From NCBI RefSeq assembly GCF_947305955.1, contig NZ_CAMZFB010000016.1, positions 1 to 48,917 of the forward strand: a DNA stretch of 48,917 nucleotides, written 5' to 3'. The notes under the pieces were generated by a model. The model had not been told where the DNA came from and did not search any database. It saw only the letters and a program-made list of their open reading frames with translations. Of this stretch, positions 8,423-17,051 are shown in pieces. Each line of letters starts with the position of its first letter. Positions within the stretch are counted from its first letter, which is position 1. Both the position numbers and the translations under genes were made by a program. The DNA is from an uncultured Brevundimonas sp. Lineage in GTDB: Bacteria > Pseudomonadota > Alphaproteobacteria > Caulobacterales > Caulobacteraceae.

Positions 8423-9883
8423 TCAGCTCCGGGCAATCTGGTCGCCGCGTGCCCATGTGCCGTGGAAACCGGCAGGGACGCGTGCAGGCAGGAGGACGCG
8501 GGCGACCGGCCCGTCCTCGAAGTTCTTCGCATCGATGATCTGGACTTCGGATCGACCGGTATTCTCGTCGGTGGCAAAGGCGATGACATAGCCGTCGTCC
8601 TCGTCCCTGGCGTCGATGCGCGGGGCAAAGGCGGGCTCGGAGCCGAACATCTGCGGCTCATAGTCATAGGTCTTGGCCGCGCCGGTGGTCAGGTCATACT
8701 TGATCAGACCCTTGAACCGCTGAAGCTCCGTATTGGACATGGCGACGTGGTAGGACCATTTCGTCGGGCGGCTGGCATAGTCCAGATTGACGACGGGGAA
8801 CTCGCCGATGCGGTCATCCAGCTGGCGCTTTCTTATTTCTCCGGTGCGCATGTTCATCCGCCACTCGACCGGCACGGCGTTCAGCGCCAGCACATTCACC
8901 ATAGCGGCATAGGGGCCGTAGTCGGGGTTCAGCGGATAACCGTTGGACACCATCATACAGGCGGTCATCACCACCTCTTCGCCGTCCTCCCAGCTGTTGA
9001 CGACATGGTAGATGTAGCAGCTGTCGGTTTCGAACCAGCGGATCTGGTCGCCCCTGCCTCTGCGCGGGACGACGCCGAAACGGGCGGGCTGGTCGGCAAA
9101 GTGGATGTTCCACTGGCTTTTGCGCAGTCCGCTGTCGGTAAAGACGACGGGCAGGTCGTGCAGGATGACGTAGTTCTCGGTCAGACCCATGTCGTGCGGC
9201 AGGCGCGGTCCGGGCAGTTCGACACGTTCGAAATGGGTCAGCTCGTTCCGGGCGCTGACCGTGCCGAAGGTCATCCACGGCTCGTAGAGGGAATAGTCGA
9301 AAAAGACGAACTCGCCGGTCTTGGGATCAACCTTGGAGTGGGCCGAAACATGGCGGGGCAACTTGCCGCCAAAGTTCTCGATGCCGATGGTTTCAAGCGT
9401 GCGGGCATTTACCCGCACCGGTTGGCCCGAGATGTACCATAGGGCCATTAGCGAGCCGTTGTGGACGACCACGTCAGTGTTGGCGGTATCCTTGTAGACC
9501 CGCTCGCCGCGCGTCGAGTGGGGATCAGCCCGCGTGGACGGATACATGACCCCGCCCGCGCCACAGCCACCGTTCAGGTCGGCGACATGGTCGGGGCTGC
9601 GGATGAAGCGGTTGCGATACTCCGCCTTACCGTTCTCGAAATAGATGGCGTGCAGCATGCCGTCGCCATCGAACCAGTGGTGCAGCCCCTCGGGGGCCTG
9701 CGCGGGGTTGGGGCCGTTGCGATAGAAGCAGCCGTAAAGATCGCGTGGAATCTCGCCGATGACGTCCAGTTCAAGCGCGGTGGTCTCTTTCGCCACCGGC
9801 TCATAGGCCCCCTGAAGATAGGGGTTGAGCTGGTTGAGCGGGCTGAGCAGTCCGGTCTCGATACGATGGGCATTATCGGCCAT
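8423..9883 (-). CDS. Carotenoid oxygenase family protein (CCO / lignostilbene dioxygenase-like)
   Basis: 486 residues from the ATG at 9883, chosen over an upstream start because AGGGAAGGA precedes it. The family cleaves a conjugated or aryl-activated C=C bond with O2 and non-haem Fe(II), giving two carbonyl products. All four iron-ligand histidines are visible: His182 in SAHSKVD, His230 in LPHDMGLT, His293 in YIYHVVNSWED and His474 in GFHGTW. YRNGPNP near 54-60 and HHWFDGDGMLH near 68-78 are family marks. It heads the operon that continues with thiolase, aldehyde dehydrogenase and ligase genes, so it probably makes the aldehyde those enzymes use. Apocarotenoids, stilbenoids and isoeugenol-type compounds are all possible substrates. 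Confidence 0.9.
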   Translation of the reverse strand: MADNAHRIETGLLSPLNQLNPYLQGAYEPVAKETTALELDVIGEIPRDLYGCFYRNGPNPAQAPEGLHHWFDGDGMLHAIYFENGKAEYRNRFIRSPDHVADLNGGCGAGGVMYPSTRADPHSTRGERVYKDTANTDVVVHNGSLMALWYISGQPVRVNARTLETIGIENFGGKLPRHVSAHSKVDPKTGEFVFFDYSLYEPWMTFGTVSARNELTHFERVELPGPRLPHDMGLTENYVILHDLPVVFTDSGLRKSQWNIHFADQPARFGVVPRRGRGDQIRWFETDSCYIYHVVNSWEDGEEVVMTACMMVSNGYPLNPDYGPYAAMVNVLALNAVPVEWRMNMRTGEIRKRQLDDRIGEFPVVNLDYASRPTKWSYHVAMSNTELQRFKGLIKYDLTTGAAKTYDYEPQMFGSEPAFAPRIDARDEDDGYVIAFATDENTGRSEVQIIDAKNFEDGPVARVLLPARVPAGFHGTWARGDQIARS

Positions 9884-9973
9884 GGCGATATCCTTCCCTG
9901 TGCGCAAGCACCGTCATGGGCACCTACATGCTTTTATAACGCGACTATGCGGATATTAGTCTGTTAGTGCAAG
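9884..9973 (-). promoter_or_regulatory. Promoter region of the catabolic operon
   Basis: This 90-base gap lies between the SDR stop and the carotenoid-oxygenase start, the only sizeable gap before eight closely spaced genes. Read on the minus strand it contains TTGCAC and, about 17 bases on, CATAGT, then TTATAAAAG. The 18-base stretch at 9956-9973 (plus strand TTAGTCTGTTAGTGCAAG) matches 15 of 18 bases of a sequence at 20269-20286, also in the promoter region of a catabolic operon. Promoter assignment is by position and AT-richness; no transcription start can be seen. Confidence 0.45.
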
Positions 9974-10864
9974 TCACAATGGTGTGGGCAGATTGGCCAT
10001 CAAATCTTCAAAGGCGATCTGGCCATCTCCGAATGTTTTCCATGCGGAGATATCGGTCAGGGCCTCCAGATCACGAGTGAGGTCTTCGGGCGAGAAATCA
10101 CCTTCGTAGTGGATCCCGGGCCCCTCGATGCGGGCGGCGCGGCGGACCGTACCGCAGCCTGCGACGATGGATTCGCCGTTCAAGGGGCAGTCCGACGACA
10201 TCAGCCAGCTGGCTACAGGGGCCACGCGTTCAGGGGACATCAGCTTGGCACGAGTATCTTCCAGATACTCTGCCGTCATACCTGTCGCGGCATAGGGAGC
10301 CAGCGCATTGCAGTGAACGCCGCGCGGCCCGCCCTCCAGCGCAATGGTCCGCATCAGGCCGATCAGCGCCGCCTTGGACGCCGAATAGCTGGCCATACCG
10401 TGAACCCCATGTAGCCCTGCTGCCGAGGTGGACATGACAATGCGGCCATAGCCCTGCTCGCGCATGTGTCGATAGATGGGCAGGGTCGGAGTTAGGCTGC
10501 CGAAGAAGTTGACCTCGAACACCTCGCGAAAGGCTTCGGTGGTCTGTTTGTGAAGGGTCTTGGCCTCAGGCGCGCCCGCATTGTTCAGCAAGCCATCCAC
10601 GCGGCCAAAGGTGTCCAGCGCCGCTTGCAGCAAACGCTCGCCCGAATCCGCCGCCTCGACGGCCAGCGGGGCGGCGACAGCCTGTCCGCCGATGGCTTTG
10701 ATCTCGGCGACGACGCCCTCTGCCGAGCCGGGAGCATCGGCGGGGCGGGCGCGGGTGTTAACAACGATCCTGGCACCGCGCTTCGCTAGATCTAGGGCAT
10801 AGGCTCGGCCAAGGCCGCGACCGGCACCGGTGATGATGATGACTCTGTCTTTAAGGCCGCTCAT
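9974..10864 (-). CDS. Short-chain dehydrogenase/reductase (SDR)
   Basis: 296 residues from the ATG at 10864, which overlaps the stop of the DUF1295 gene as ATGA. The open frame extends further upstream but that part is a shadow of DUF1295. Classical SDR marks: cofactor motif TGAGRGLG at 12-19, NNAG at 94-97, catalytic Ser147, Tyr160 and Lys164 in SYSASKAA. The first half resembles the peroxisomal multifunctional-enzyme (3-hydroxyacyl-CoA dehydrogenase) SDR branch, so oxidation of a 3-hydroxyacyl-CoA is reasonable. The C-terminal ~50 residues are an extra tail beyond the SDR core. Cofactor and substrate are not proven. Confidence 0.87.
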   Translation of the reverse strand: MSGLKDRVIIITGAGRGLGRAYALDLAKRGARIVVNTRARPADAPGSAEGVVAEIKAIGGQAVAAPLAVEAADSGERLLQAALDTFGRVDGLLNNAGAPEAKTLHKQTTEAFREVFEVNFFGSLTPTLPIYRHMREQGYGRIVMSTSAAGLHGVHGMASYSASKAALIGLMRTIALEGGPRGVHCNALAPYAATGMTAEYLEDTRAKLMSPERVAPVASWLMSSDCPLNGESIVAGCGTVRRAARIEGPGIHYEGDFSPEDLTRDLEALTDISAWKTFGDGQIAFEDLMANLPTPL

Positions 10865-11838
10865 GCGCGGGTCTCCGTGACTTTGGAACTGCGGGGGCGG
10901 GGGAACGGGAAGAAGCGCGGCGTGCGCGCGCAATAGGCGGCCCAGGCTTCGGGGCGCGTGCGGGCCATGTGGCCCTCCTTGAACGGCGCAGCCGAGGCAA
11001 AGCCCATGAAATAAGTGTTGTAGGCAGGGCCGATGATACTCAGCCAGCCGAAGGGGTGACTGAGCGCCATGACAAACCAGCCGGCCCACATCAGGCTCTC
11101 GCCAAGATAGTTGGGGTGACGCACAAAGGCCCAGACGCCCGTGTCCAAAAGACCGCCCCGATTGGCCGGGTTGGCCTTGAACGCAGCCAGCTGACGGTCC
11201 GCTGTCGATTGCAGGCCAAAGCCCGACAGCCAGACCAACAGGCCTGCCCCAGCGATCCACAGAACGTGCGGCGTCGGGGCGGTCAGGATGAAGGCGAACG
11301 GCGCACACCAGACCCAGATGGTCACGCCCTGCAGCAGGTGCACCTGAAAGGCACTCCACCACAGCCAGTCCTTGCCAAAGGTCTTGCGCCAGTGGGCATA
11401 GGGCTGGCGCTCTGAGCGGATGTTGTGGCCCCATGTCTGGACCGACAGCCGCACCGACCACAGGGTCAGGGTGGCCAGAAAGCCGAGCGACAAGAGGTCA
11501 TTGGCCGGACGATGGATGGTGTAAAGCGCCCATCCTGCGACCGCGGGAGCCAGCGAATAGGCCACATCCATGATGCCGTGATTACGCTTCATCGTCCCCG
11601 CCGCCCATGCGAGCGCTGTGATAACTGCGATCACCAAGCCACACGTCAGCCAGTTCGTGATGCCCTCCGCTAAAAGTGGTGGAAGGTCCAGAAGCCGCAC
11701 AGCAAAGACCAGAAGTGGCACCGACATTATTACGTAATGCCATGCTTTTCCGCGTGTTTTTTTCGGCATGGCAACCAGCCATAGCACGCAAACCAGCGCC
11801 CAAATTGTCAGACTCAATGCCCGTGCATCCATCGGCAT
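10861..11838 (-). CDS. DUF1295 / steroid 5-alpha-reductase-like membrane protein
   Basis: 325 residues with about eight hydrophobic segments. The C-terminal part has GVWAFVRHPNYLGESLMWAGW, the signature of the DUF1295/ICMT/steroid-5-alpha-reductase C-terminal fold, where the Arg-His-Pro-Asn-Tyr stretch forms part of the cofactor site. Members reduce activated C=C bonds with NADPH or methylate prenyl groups. The start has a GGGAGGG ribosome site and the gene is coupled to the SDR gene by a 4-base overlap. In this setting, reduction of an enone in a terpenoid or steroid-like substrate is plausible, but the family is poorly characterised in bacteria. Confidence 0.82.
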   Translation of the reverse strand: MPMDARALSLTIWALVCVLWLVAMPKKTRGKAWHYVIMSVPLLVFAVRLLDLPPLLAEGITNWLTCGLVIAVITALAWAAGTMKRNHGIMDVAYSLAPAVAGWALYTIHRPANDLLSLGFLATLTLWSVRLSVQTWGHNIRSERQPYAHWRKTFGKDWLWWSAFQVHLLQGVTIWVWCAPFAFILTAPTPHVLWIAGAGLLVWLSGFGLQSTADRQLAAFKANPANRGGLLDTGVWAFVRHPNYLGESLMWAGWFVMALSHPFGWLSIIGPAYNTYFMGFASAAPFKEGHMARTRPEAWAAYCARTPRFFPFPRPRSSKVTETRA

Positions 11839-11957
11839 AGTGCCCTCCCTTGTTATTACTTTTATAAAAAGACTTGCAATAAAGGTTCACTAGCGCAAGC
11901 TTCATTTTGACCAAGGAGCCTCCGATCAACGGATGCCGGGGAGGTCAGGGAGCGAAC
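11839..11957. promoter_or_regulatory. Divergent promoter region, DUF1295-SDR and TonB receptor
   Basis: This 119-base region drives the DUF1295 gene leftward and the receptor gene rightward. It is AT-rich compared with its surroundings, with CTTTTATAAAAAG near 11861. An inverted pair CTTGC/GCAAG (11874-11878 and 11895-11899) brackets it, and CTAGCGCAAG at 11890-11899 resembles the right half of the motif found at 9956-9973. A regulator acting on both directions would fit. Exact start sites are not visible. Confidence 0.45.
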
Positions 11958-14153
11958 ATGAAATACATTGCGTCCAGTGCGTCAGCTTTGGCCCTTGTCA
12001 TCGGTGCAGGCATGGCTGCACCGGCTATGGCCCAGTCGAATACCCAGGATGATGCTGTCAGCCTTGGCGAGGTGGTAGTCACCGCCCAACGCCGCGAGCA
12101 GAGCCTGCAGGAAGTGCCGCTTGCCATTACCGCCTTTGGTTCCGAGGCGCTGGAGCGCACCGCCGCAACGGGCATTCAGGATGTCGCCGGCAAGGTGCCG
12201 GGCGTGACCCTGACCCAGTTCAATATCGGAGAGCCGCAAATCTTCATCCGCGGCGTCGGCACGACCAGTGACTCGGCGGCTAGCGACCCGTCCATCGGCG
12301 TCTCCATCGATGAAGTCTCGATCGGTCGTTCAGGCGGTTCGTCACTGGGCTTCCTCGACATCGAGCGCGTCGAGGTGCTGCGTGGTCCGCAAGGAACCCT
12401 GTATGGCCGTAACGCCTCGGGCGGCGCGATGAACGTCTATACCAAGCGTCCGCGCTTTGAGAACTCGGGCCAGATCACGGCCCGCGCCGGCAGCTTTGAG
12501 GAGTTCGGCGTCGAAGGCTATCTGAATGGCCAGATGGGCGAGGATACCGCAGGGCGCGTGGCCTTCCGCTGGAACACCAACGACGGCTACGCCAAGAATA
12601 TCGACACGGGCGGCAGCCTCGAGGGCGGCGACCAGTTCGGTCTGCGCGCGCAGATCCTGCACACGGCGGGGGATTGGGCCTTCCTTGGCGGCATCGACTA
12701 CTCCAAGGACGAAATGCAGGGCCATGCCCGTATTCCGGTGACGGCCTCGTCCACGCCTGCGGCCTTTGTCGCCCTGATCAATAACATCCGTGGAGACATG
12801 ACGGTCCGCGAGAGCTTTTCCTCGGCGGATAACTATCAAAACCGCGAGAACTGGGGCCTGACGGGTCGCATCGAATATGCGGGGCACCAGAATTTCGACT
12901 TCGTGTCGCTGACCTCATACCGCAGCAACGACTATGAGTGGCGCGACAATCTGGGCGGTATTCCGTTCCCGGCCTTCCCGCTGGCGGTTGATAATGCCGC
13001 TAATGAAGCGGCAACCCAGTTCAGTCAGGAGTTCCGCCTGACGTCCAAGGCGGGGTCGCGCATCAACTGGGTCGCGGGGCTTTACTACTTCCAGGAAGAT
13101 GTGGACCGGACCGAATATTATTTGGTCCAGACGGCCCTGCCGATCGCACCGCCCAGCTTCGGTGGTGATACCAAGTTCGATCAGGTCGCATCCAACACCA
13201 GCTATGCCGTCTTCGGTCAGGCCACCATTCCGTTCGCAGAAATCTGGGAACTGACTGTCGGTGCCCGCTGGACCCACGATGACCGCGAGGTCCATCAGGT
13301 GGCGATTGATCGCGATCCGCTTCTGCCGGTCGGTATCCCGCTGGGGCCGACGGGGGCACCCTATGATGTGAAGGCCAACACTTCGTTTGAAGAGCCGACG
13401 TGGAAGCTGGCTCTGTCGGTCGAGCCGGTCGATAACGTCCGCTTCTATGCCAGCTATGACCGTGGCTATAAGGCCGGTGCCTATTCGGCCGGTGCCCAGA
13501 CTGATCTGCAGGCCCAGACCCCGCTGAAGTCGGAAATCCTCGACAACTATGAACTGGGGGCCAAGACGACGCTGGCCAATGGTCGTCTGCGCCTGAACGC
13601 GGCTGCCTTCAAGCTCGATTACAACGACCTGCAGGTCTATGAGCTGGCCGGTCTGGTGCTGGTGACGTCAAATGCCGAGGCCGAGGTCAGCGGTTTCGAA
13701 ATCGAGACGGCCTTTGCCGTGAACCACAACCTCACCATCGGTGGTTCCTATACCTCGCTGGACGCCAAATACACTTCGGACGCGACCGCCTTCGGTGCGA
13801 CCCTCCCATATAAGGGCAATGTCATGCCGCGCTCGCCCGAGAGCCAATTCACCCTCTATGCGGACGGTCAATGGGATGCCTTCGGTGGCATCCTGAGCGC
13901 CCGTGCCGACTATCAGTGGACGAACGATTTTTACTTCGATCCGTCCAACGCCGCCGAAGTGCGCGTTCCAGCCTATGGACTGATCAGCGCCTTTGCCTCT
14001 TGGGAAAATGCCAACGGCTTCAAGGTCTCGGTCTATGGCAAGAACCTCGGTGACGAGGAATACCGCCAGCACGTGATCAAGAACGCCAACATCGGTTTTA
14101 GCGTCTTTGGTGCGCCGCGCTCCTTCGGCATTGCACTGAGCAAGTCCTTCTAA
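11958..14153 (+). CDS. TonB-dependent outer-membrane receptor
   Basis: 731 residues from the ATG at 11958, chosen because the first 28 residues form a signal peptide ending AMAQ and GGGAG precedes the start. After it come a TonB-box-like EVVVTAQRREQ, a plug domain (VPLAITAF through IERVEVLRGPQGTLYGRNASGG) and a long beta-barrel ending in Phe, the outer-membrane insertion signal. It resembles the Caulobacter/sphingomonad receptors near aromatic and terpenoid catabolic genes rather than siderophore receptors. I infer it imports the substrate of the adjacent oxygenase pathway. It is transcribed alone and ends at a clear terminator. Confidence 0.93.
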   Translation: MKYIASSASALALVIGAGMAAPAMAQSNTQDDAVSLGEVVVTAQRREQSLQEVPLAITAFGSEALERTAATGIQDVAGKVPGVTLTQFNIGEPQIFIRGVGTTSDSAASDPSIGVSIDEVSIGRSGGSSLGFLDIERVEVLRGPQGTLYGRNASGGAMNVYTKRPRFENSGQITARAGSFEEFGVEGYLNGQMGEDTAGRVAFRWNTNDGYAKNIDTGGSLEGGDQFGLRAQILHTAGDWAFLGGIDYSKDEMQGHARIPVTASSTPAAFVALINNIRGDMTVRESFSSADNYQNRENWGLTGRIEYAGHQNFDFVSLTSYRSNDYEWRDNLGGIPFPAFPLAVDNAANEAATQFSQEFRLTSKAGSRINWVAGLYYFQEDVDRTEYYLVQTALPIAPPSFGGDTKFDQVASNTSYAVFGQATIPFAEIWELTVGARWTHDDREVHQVAIDRDPLLPVGIPLGPTGAPYDVKANTSFEEPTWKLALSVEPVDNVRFYASYDRGYKAGAYSAGAQTDLQAQTPLKSEILDNYELGAKTTLANGRLRLNAAAFKLDYNDLQVYELAGLVLVTSNAEAEVSGFEIETAFAVNHNLTIGGSYTSLDAKYTSDATAFGATLPYKGNVMPRSPESQFTLYADGQWDAFGGILSARADYQWTNDFYFDPSNAAEVRVPAYGLISAFASWENANGFKVSVYGKNLGDEEYRQHVIKNANIGFSVFGAPRSFGIALSKSF

Positions 14154-14182
14154 GACCTGCCTACAGGGCGATCCTGACCGTG

Positions 14183-14215
14183 ACCCGCCGGTGCGCCACC
14201 GGCGGGTTCTCTTTT
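14183..14215 (+). terminator. Rho-independent terminator of the TonB receptor gene
   Basis: A perfect 11-base stem, ACCCGCCGGTG and CACCGGCGGGT, with a 3-base CGC loop, is followed by TCTCTTTT. It starts 30 bases after the receptor stop. The opposite strand lacks a T-run, so it serves the plus strand only. Confidence 0.85.
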
Positions 14216-14219
14216 GCCC

Positions 14220-15155
14220 TCAATCCGCCCTTTCGACGTCCCAGCGGGTGGCGCGCGGGTTCATGGGTTGGCCGGTTTCAAGGTCGCATACAGTCGGCTT
14301 CAGGGCCTTGCCGCTATCGCGGTCCTTGAGGATCAGTGGCCGCTCACGGGGAGACAGCAGCCACTTCTGGCTCCATCCCAGCATGGCCAGAACGATGGGG
14401 TACATATCGCGTCCGGCCCTGGACAGCCGGTATTCGTAGCGGAGCGGCGTCCTCTGGTAGGGGCGTTTCTCCAAAACGCCATGGGCCGTCAGACGGGCTA
14501 GTCGATCGGCTAGAATATTGGTCGCCACGCCCAGAACGCTGTGGAACTCGTCAAAGCGGCGCACACGGAAAAAGGCCGCCGACAGTACGGCCCAGCTCCA
14601 ATAGTCGCCGATGATCTCGGTCGAACGGTCGATGATCGGACGGTCCGAGGACGCGGGAACTGAACGCCGCCGTCGCGAAGTGGGGGGATCAATAAGCTTC
14701 AGGCCCGGCCCCGCTTCCCACGTGACGCGAGTGGGGTCCACCGGCTTGCCAAAGGGTTCGGTCAGGACCACGGGCTGGATACGGCCACCGCTCTCTCGGT
14801 CGAAGAAGGCAATCTCGTATCGTTCCTGTAGCGCGGACGCCGCCCACACCCGCTCCCACTGGCCCTGCATGACCGCAACGCCGAACAGATCCAGCCCTCT
14901 ATCTGTGAGGCGATATTCGGTTCGCAGTCCGGTCTCGGCCTGTGTCTGGACAAAGATGCCCGCCTCGACCAAACGGCCAAGACGGTCAGTCAGAACGCTG
15001 CGCGGGGTGCCCAGCCTTTCGCACCAGACGTTGAACCGCCGTACGCCGTAAAAGGCCTCGCGCAGGATGAGCTGGGTCCACGCATCGCCGACAATGGCAA
15101 AGGCCCGCGCGACGGGATTGCCCATGACCAGTAGTCGCAGATCGGGATGCTGCAC
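14220..15155 (-). CDS. HxlR-family regulator with two tandem winged-helix domains
   Basis: About 311 residues from a GTG at 15155, preferred because GAGAGG lies just before it; a TTG at 15167 and an ATG at 15125 are alternatives. The protein is a duplication. Each half has an HxlR-type wing-helix (GDAWTQLILREAFYGVRRF and GDYWSWAVLSAAFFRVRRF) followed by a short tail with DRESG...PVDP or DRDSG...QPMNP. Single-domain HxlR proteins are about 110-130 residues and act as dimers, so this may be a covalent pseudo-dimer. It lies convergent to the receptor gene between the two halves of the catabolic cluster and is a likely local regulator. No ligand can be named. Confidence 0.85.
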   Translation of the reverse strand: MQHPDLRLLVMGNPVARAFAIVGDAWTQLILREAFYGVRRFNVWCERLGTPRSVLTDRLGRLVEAGIFVQTQAETGLRTEYRLTDRGLDLFGVAVMQGQWERVWAASALQERYEIAFFDRESGGRIQPVVLTEPFGKPVDPTRVTWEAGPGLKLIDPPTSRRRRSVPASSDRPIIDRSTEIIGDYWSWAVLSAAFFRVRRFDEFHSVLGVATNILADRLARLTAHGVLEKRPYQRTPLRYEYRLSRAGRDMYPIVLAMLGWSQKWLLSPRERPLILKDRDSGKALKPTVCDLETGQPMNPRATRWDVERAD

Positions 15156-15201
15156 GGTGCCTCTCAAGGGGTCAGGGGCAGTTAGGCGACGTCGGCAATG
15201 T

Positions 15202-15220
15202 TTGAACAGGAACTATTCAA
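15202..15220. promoter_or_regulatory. Imperfect inverted repeat upstream of the HxlR gene
   Basis: TTGAACAG-GAA-CTATTCAA: 8-base arms matching at 7 of 8 positions around a 3-base centre, 47-65 bases upstream of the GTG start. Placement suits an autoregulatory operator for the tandem HxlR protein. The function is inferred. Confidence 0.35.
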
Positions 15221-15285
15221 GAAACGAAGCTATACGAAGTTTAGACGGTTTCCTTGGCGCCCGACAACATTAAACAGCTTGTAAA

Positions 15286-15942
15286 TTAAGCTTTGCCGGA
15301 TTTGATCACGACGGCGCTGTTGGCATCTGTCTTGTCGATCAGCAGGCCCTGCAGGACCATGTCCAGTACGGTGTCTGCATAGCGGCGGCGCAGATCGTCA
15401 TCGATGCGGTCAACGCCGAAACAATGGTGCAGGATGTGCTGGCCAAAGAACAGGTGATCACACGCCCCCAGCACGATGAAATAGAACATCATCGGATCGA
15501 TCTCGCGGATCAGCCCTGCCGCGACGGCTTCGTCGAGCAGCTGTTTCTGGGTGGCGGCCAGCGGTTTGGAAACGGCCTCGGTCACTTCCTTGGCCGTATC
15601 AGGCGTCTGGAACATGGCGTGGATCAGCCGGTTCACGAACGGATAGCGGAAATAGACCGTAATCACGCCCTTGATGTGCAGTTTCAGCTTCTGGACAGGA
15701 TCGAGATCCATCTCGACCAGCTCGCCCATCTGCACGATGGCGCGTCCAAGGATGTCCTTCACCAGTTCCAGCAACAGGCCGTTCTTGCTGCCGAAGTAAT
15801 ACTTCACCAGCGCCGAGTTCAGCTGTGACTTCTGGGCAATCTCGCTGAGCGAGATATCGATCGTGCCGCGTTCGGTCATCAGGGCGGCGGCGGCCTGTAG
15901 CAGTTGGACCCGCGAAGAGGCCTTGGTGGTGTCGGCATCCAT
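15286..15942 (-). CDS. TetR/AcrR-family transcriptional regulator
   Basis: 218 residues from the ATG at 15942, which has AAGGAA six bases upstream; an ATG at 15957 overlapping the CoA-transferase stop is possible. The N-terminal helix-turn-helix (about 30-52: DISLSEIAQKSQLNSALVKYYF) is canonical TetR; the rest is the all-helical ligand domain. It is the last gene of the SDR/CoA-transferase set, so a CoA-thioester or pathway-intermediate ligand is likely by analogy with other catabolic TetR regulators. Candidate operators are the palindrome at 17900-17911 and the AT-rich stretch at 20176-20192. Confidence 0.9.
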   Translation of the reverse strand: MDADTTKASSRVQLLQAAAALMTERGTIDISLSEIAQKSQLNSALVKYYFGSKNGLLLELVKDILGRAIVQMGELVEMDLDPVQKLKLHIKGVITVYFRYPFVNRLIHAMFQTPDTAKEVTEAVSKPLAATQKQLLDEAVAAGLIREIDPMMFYFIVLGACDHLFFGQHILHHCFGVDRIDDDLRRRYADTVLDMVLQGLLIDKTDANSAVVIKSGKA

Positions 15943-15956
15943 GGCGCGTTCCTTCA

Positions 15957-17051
15957 TCAGTTCGAGGCCTGTTCGAACGCGGCCAGCAGGGTTGCGGCAT
16001 CCGTCCGGACCGGTTCTGGCGGGCGCGGCGTATCGCACGGCGTCGCCGAATAGCGCGGGGCAGGGGCGGGCTGCGCCACACCGCCGACGGTGATGTAGGT
16101 CTGGCGCGCCTTGTTGTGCGGGTGCTCCAGCGTATCGGCCATGCTCAGCACAGGGGCGAAACAGGCGTCGGCATCGGCAAAGGCTGTTTCCCATTCGGCG
16201 CGGGTGCGGCTGGCGATGACCTCGGTCAGCTTCGCCTTCTGCGCGGCCCAATCGGGCGGGCTCATCTGGTTGGCGAACAGGGGATCGTCCGCCAGGCCGG
16301 TGCATTGCAAAAGCTGGGCGTAGAACTGGGGCTCGATGGAGCCCAGCGCGATGTATTCTCCGTCTGCTGTCTCATAGGTGTCGTAGAAGGGCGCGCCGGA
16401 ATCGAGAATGTTCACGCCGCGCTTGTCCATCCAGAGACCATTGGCGCGGAAGCCCCACATCATACTGGTCAAAAGGGCCGAGCCGTCGGTCATGGCAGCA
16501 TCGATCACCTGACCCGCAGCGCCGTTCCTGACGGCCAGAAGGGCGGATACCATGCCAAAGGCCAGCATCATGCCACCGCCGCCAAAGTCGCCGACCAGAT
16601 TAGCCGGCGGCGTGGGCTTCTTGCCCGCCCGACCGCACATGCCCAGTGCCCCCGAGACGGCGATATAGTTGATGTCGTGACCCGCCTTATGGGCCAGTGG
16701 GCCGTCCTGCCCCCATCCGGTCATCCGCCCGTAGATCAGCGACGGATTGTCGGACAACAGCACGTCCGGCCCCAGTCCAAGACGCTCCATAACACCGGGG
16801 CGGAAGCCCTCGATCAGGCCATGGGCGTGTCGACACAGGGCGCGGAACTGTTGGCGATCCTCTTCCTTCTTGAGGTCGAGCGCGATCATGGTGCGCGAGC
16901 GCAGCAGGGGATCCTTGGCATCGAACGGCGCATTGGGGCGCTCAATCCGGATGACCTCTGCGCCATGGTCGGCCAGCATCATGGCGGCGAAAGGACCGGG
17001 GCCAAGGCCGGCGATTTCTATGATGCGAATGCCGCTGAGTGGTCCGCTCAT
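15957..17051 (-). CDS. CaiB/BaiF family CoA-transferase, alpha-methylacyl-CoA racemase-like
   Basis: 364 residues, the short single-domain length of the racemase branch. GLGPGPFAAMMLADHGAEV near 16-34 is the family opening. His125 in AGHDINY and Asp155 in VGDFGGGG occupy the places of the catalytic pair in Mycobacterium methylacyl-CoA racemase (His126, Asp156). Racemases of this type invert the 2-methyl centre so that beta-oxidation can use the acyl-CoA; formyl-CoA-type transferases share the fold but differ here. It overlaps the SDR gene by ATGA and the TetR gene follows at once. A racemase implies a methyl-branched chain in this pathway. Confidence 0.86.
   Translation of the reverse strand: MSGPLSGIRIIEIAGLGPGPFAAMMLADHGAEVIRIERPNAPFDAKDPLLRSRTMIALDLKKEEDRQQFRALCRHAHGLIEGFRPGVMERLGLGPDVLLSDNPSLIYGRMTGWGQDGPLAHKAGHDINYIAVSGALGMCGRAGKKPTPPANLVGDFGGGGMMLAFGMVSALLAVRNGAAGQVIDAAMTDGSALLTSMMWGFRANGLWMDKRGVNILDSGAPFYDTYETADGEYIALGSIEPQFYAQLLQCTGLADDPLFANQMSPPDWAAQKAKLTEVIASRTRAEWETAFADADACFAPVLSMADTLEHPHNKARQTYITVGGVAQPAPAPRYSATPCDTPRPPEPVRTDAATLLAAFEQASN

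Noticed and set aside
15229..15241. 13 bases identical to one arm of loxP (GCTATACGAAGTT)
   Set aside because: The second arm and spacer are absent, and a 13-base match alone is likely to be chance in a short AT-rich promoter.
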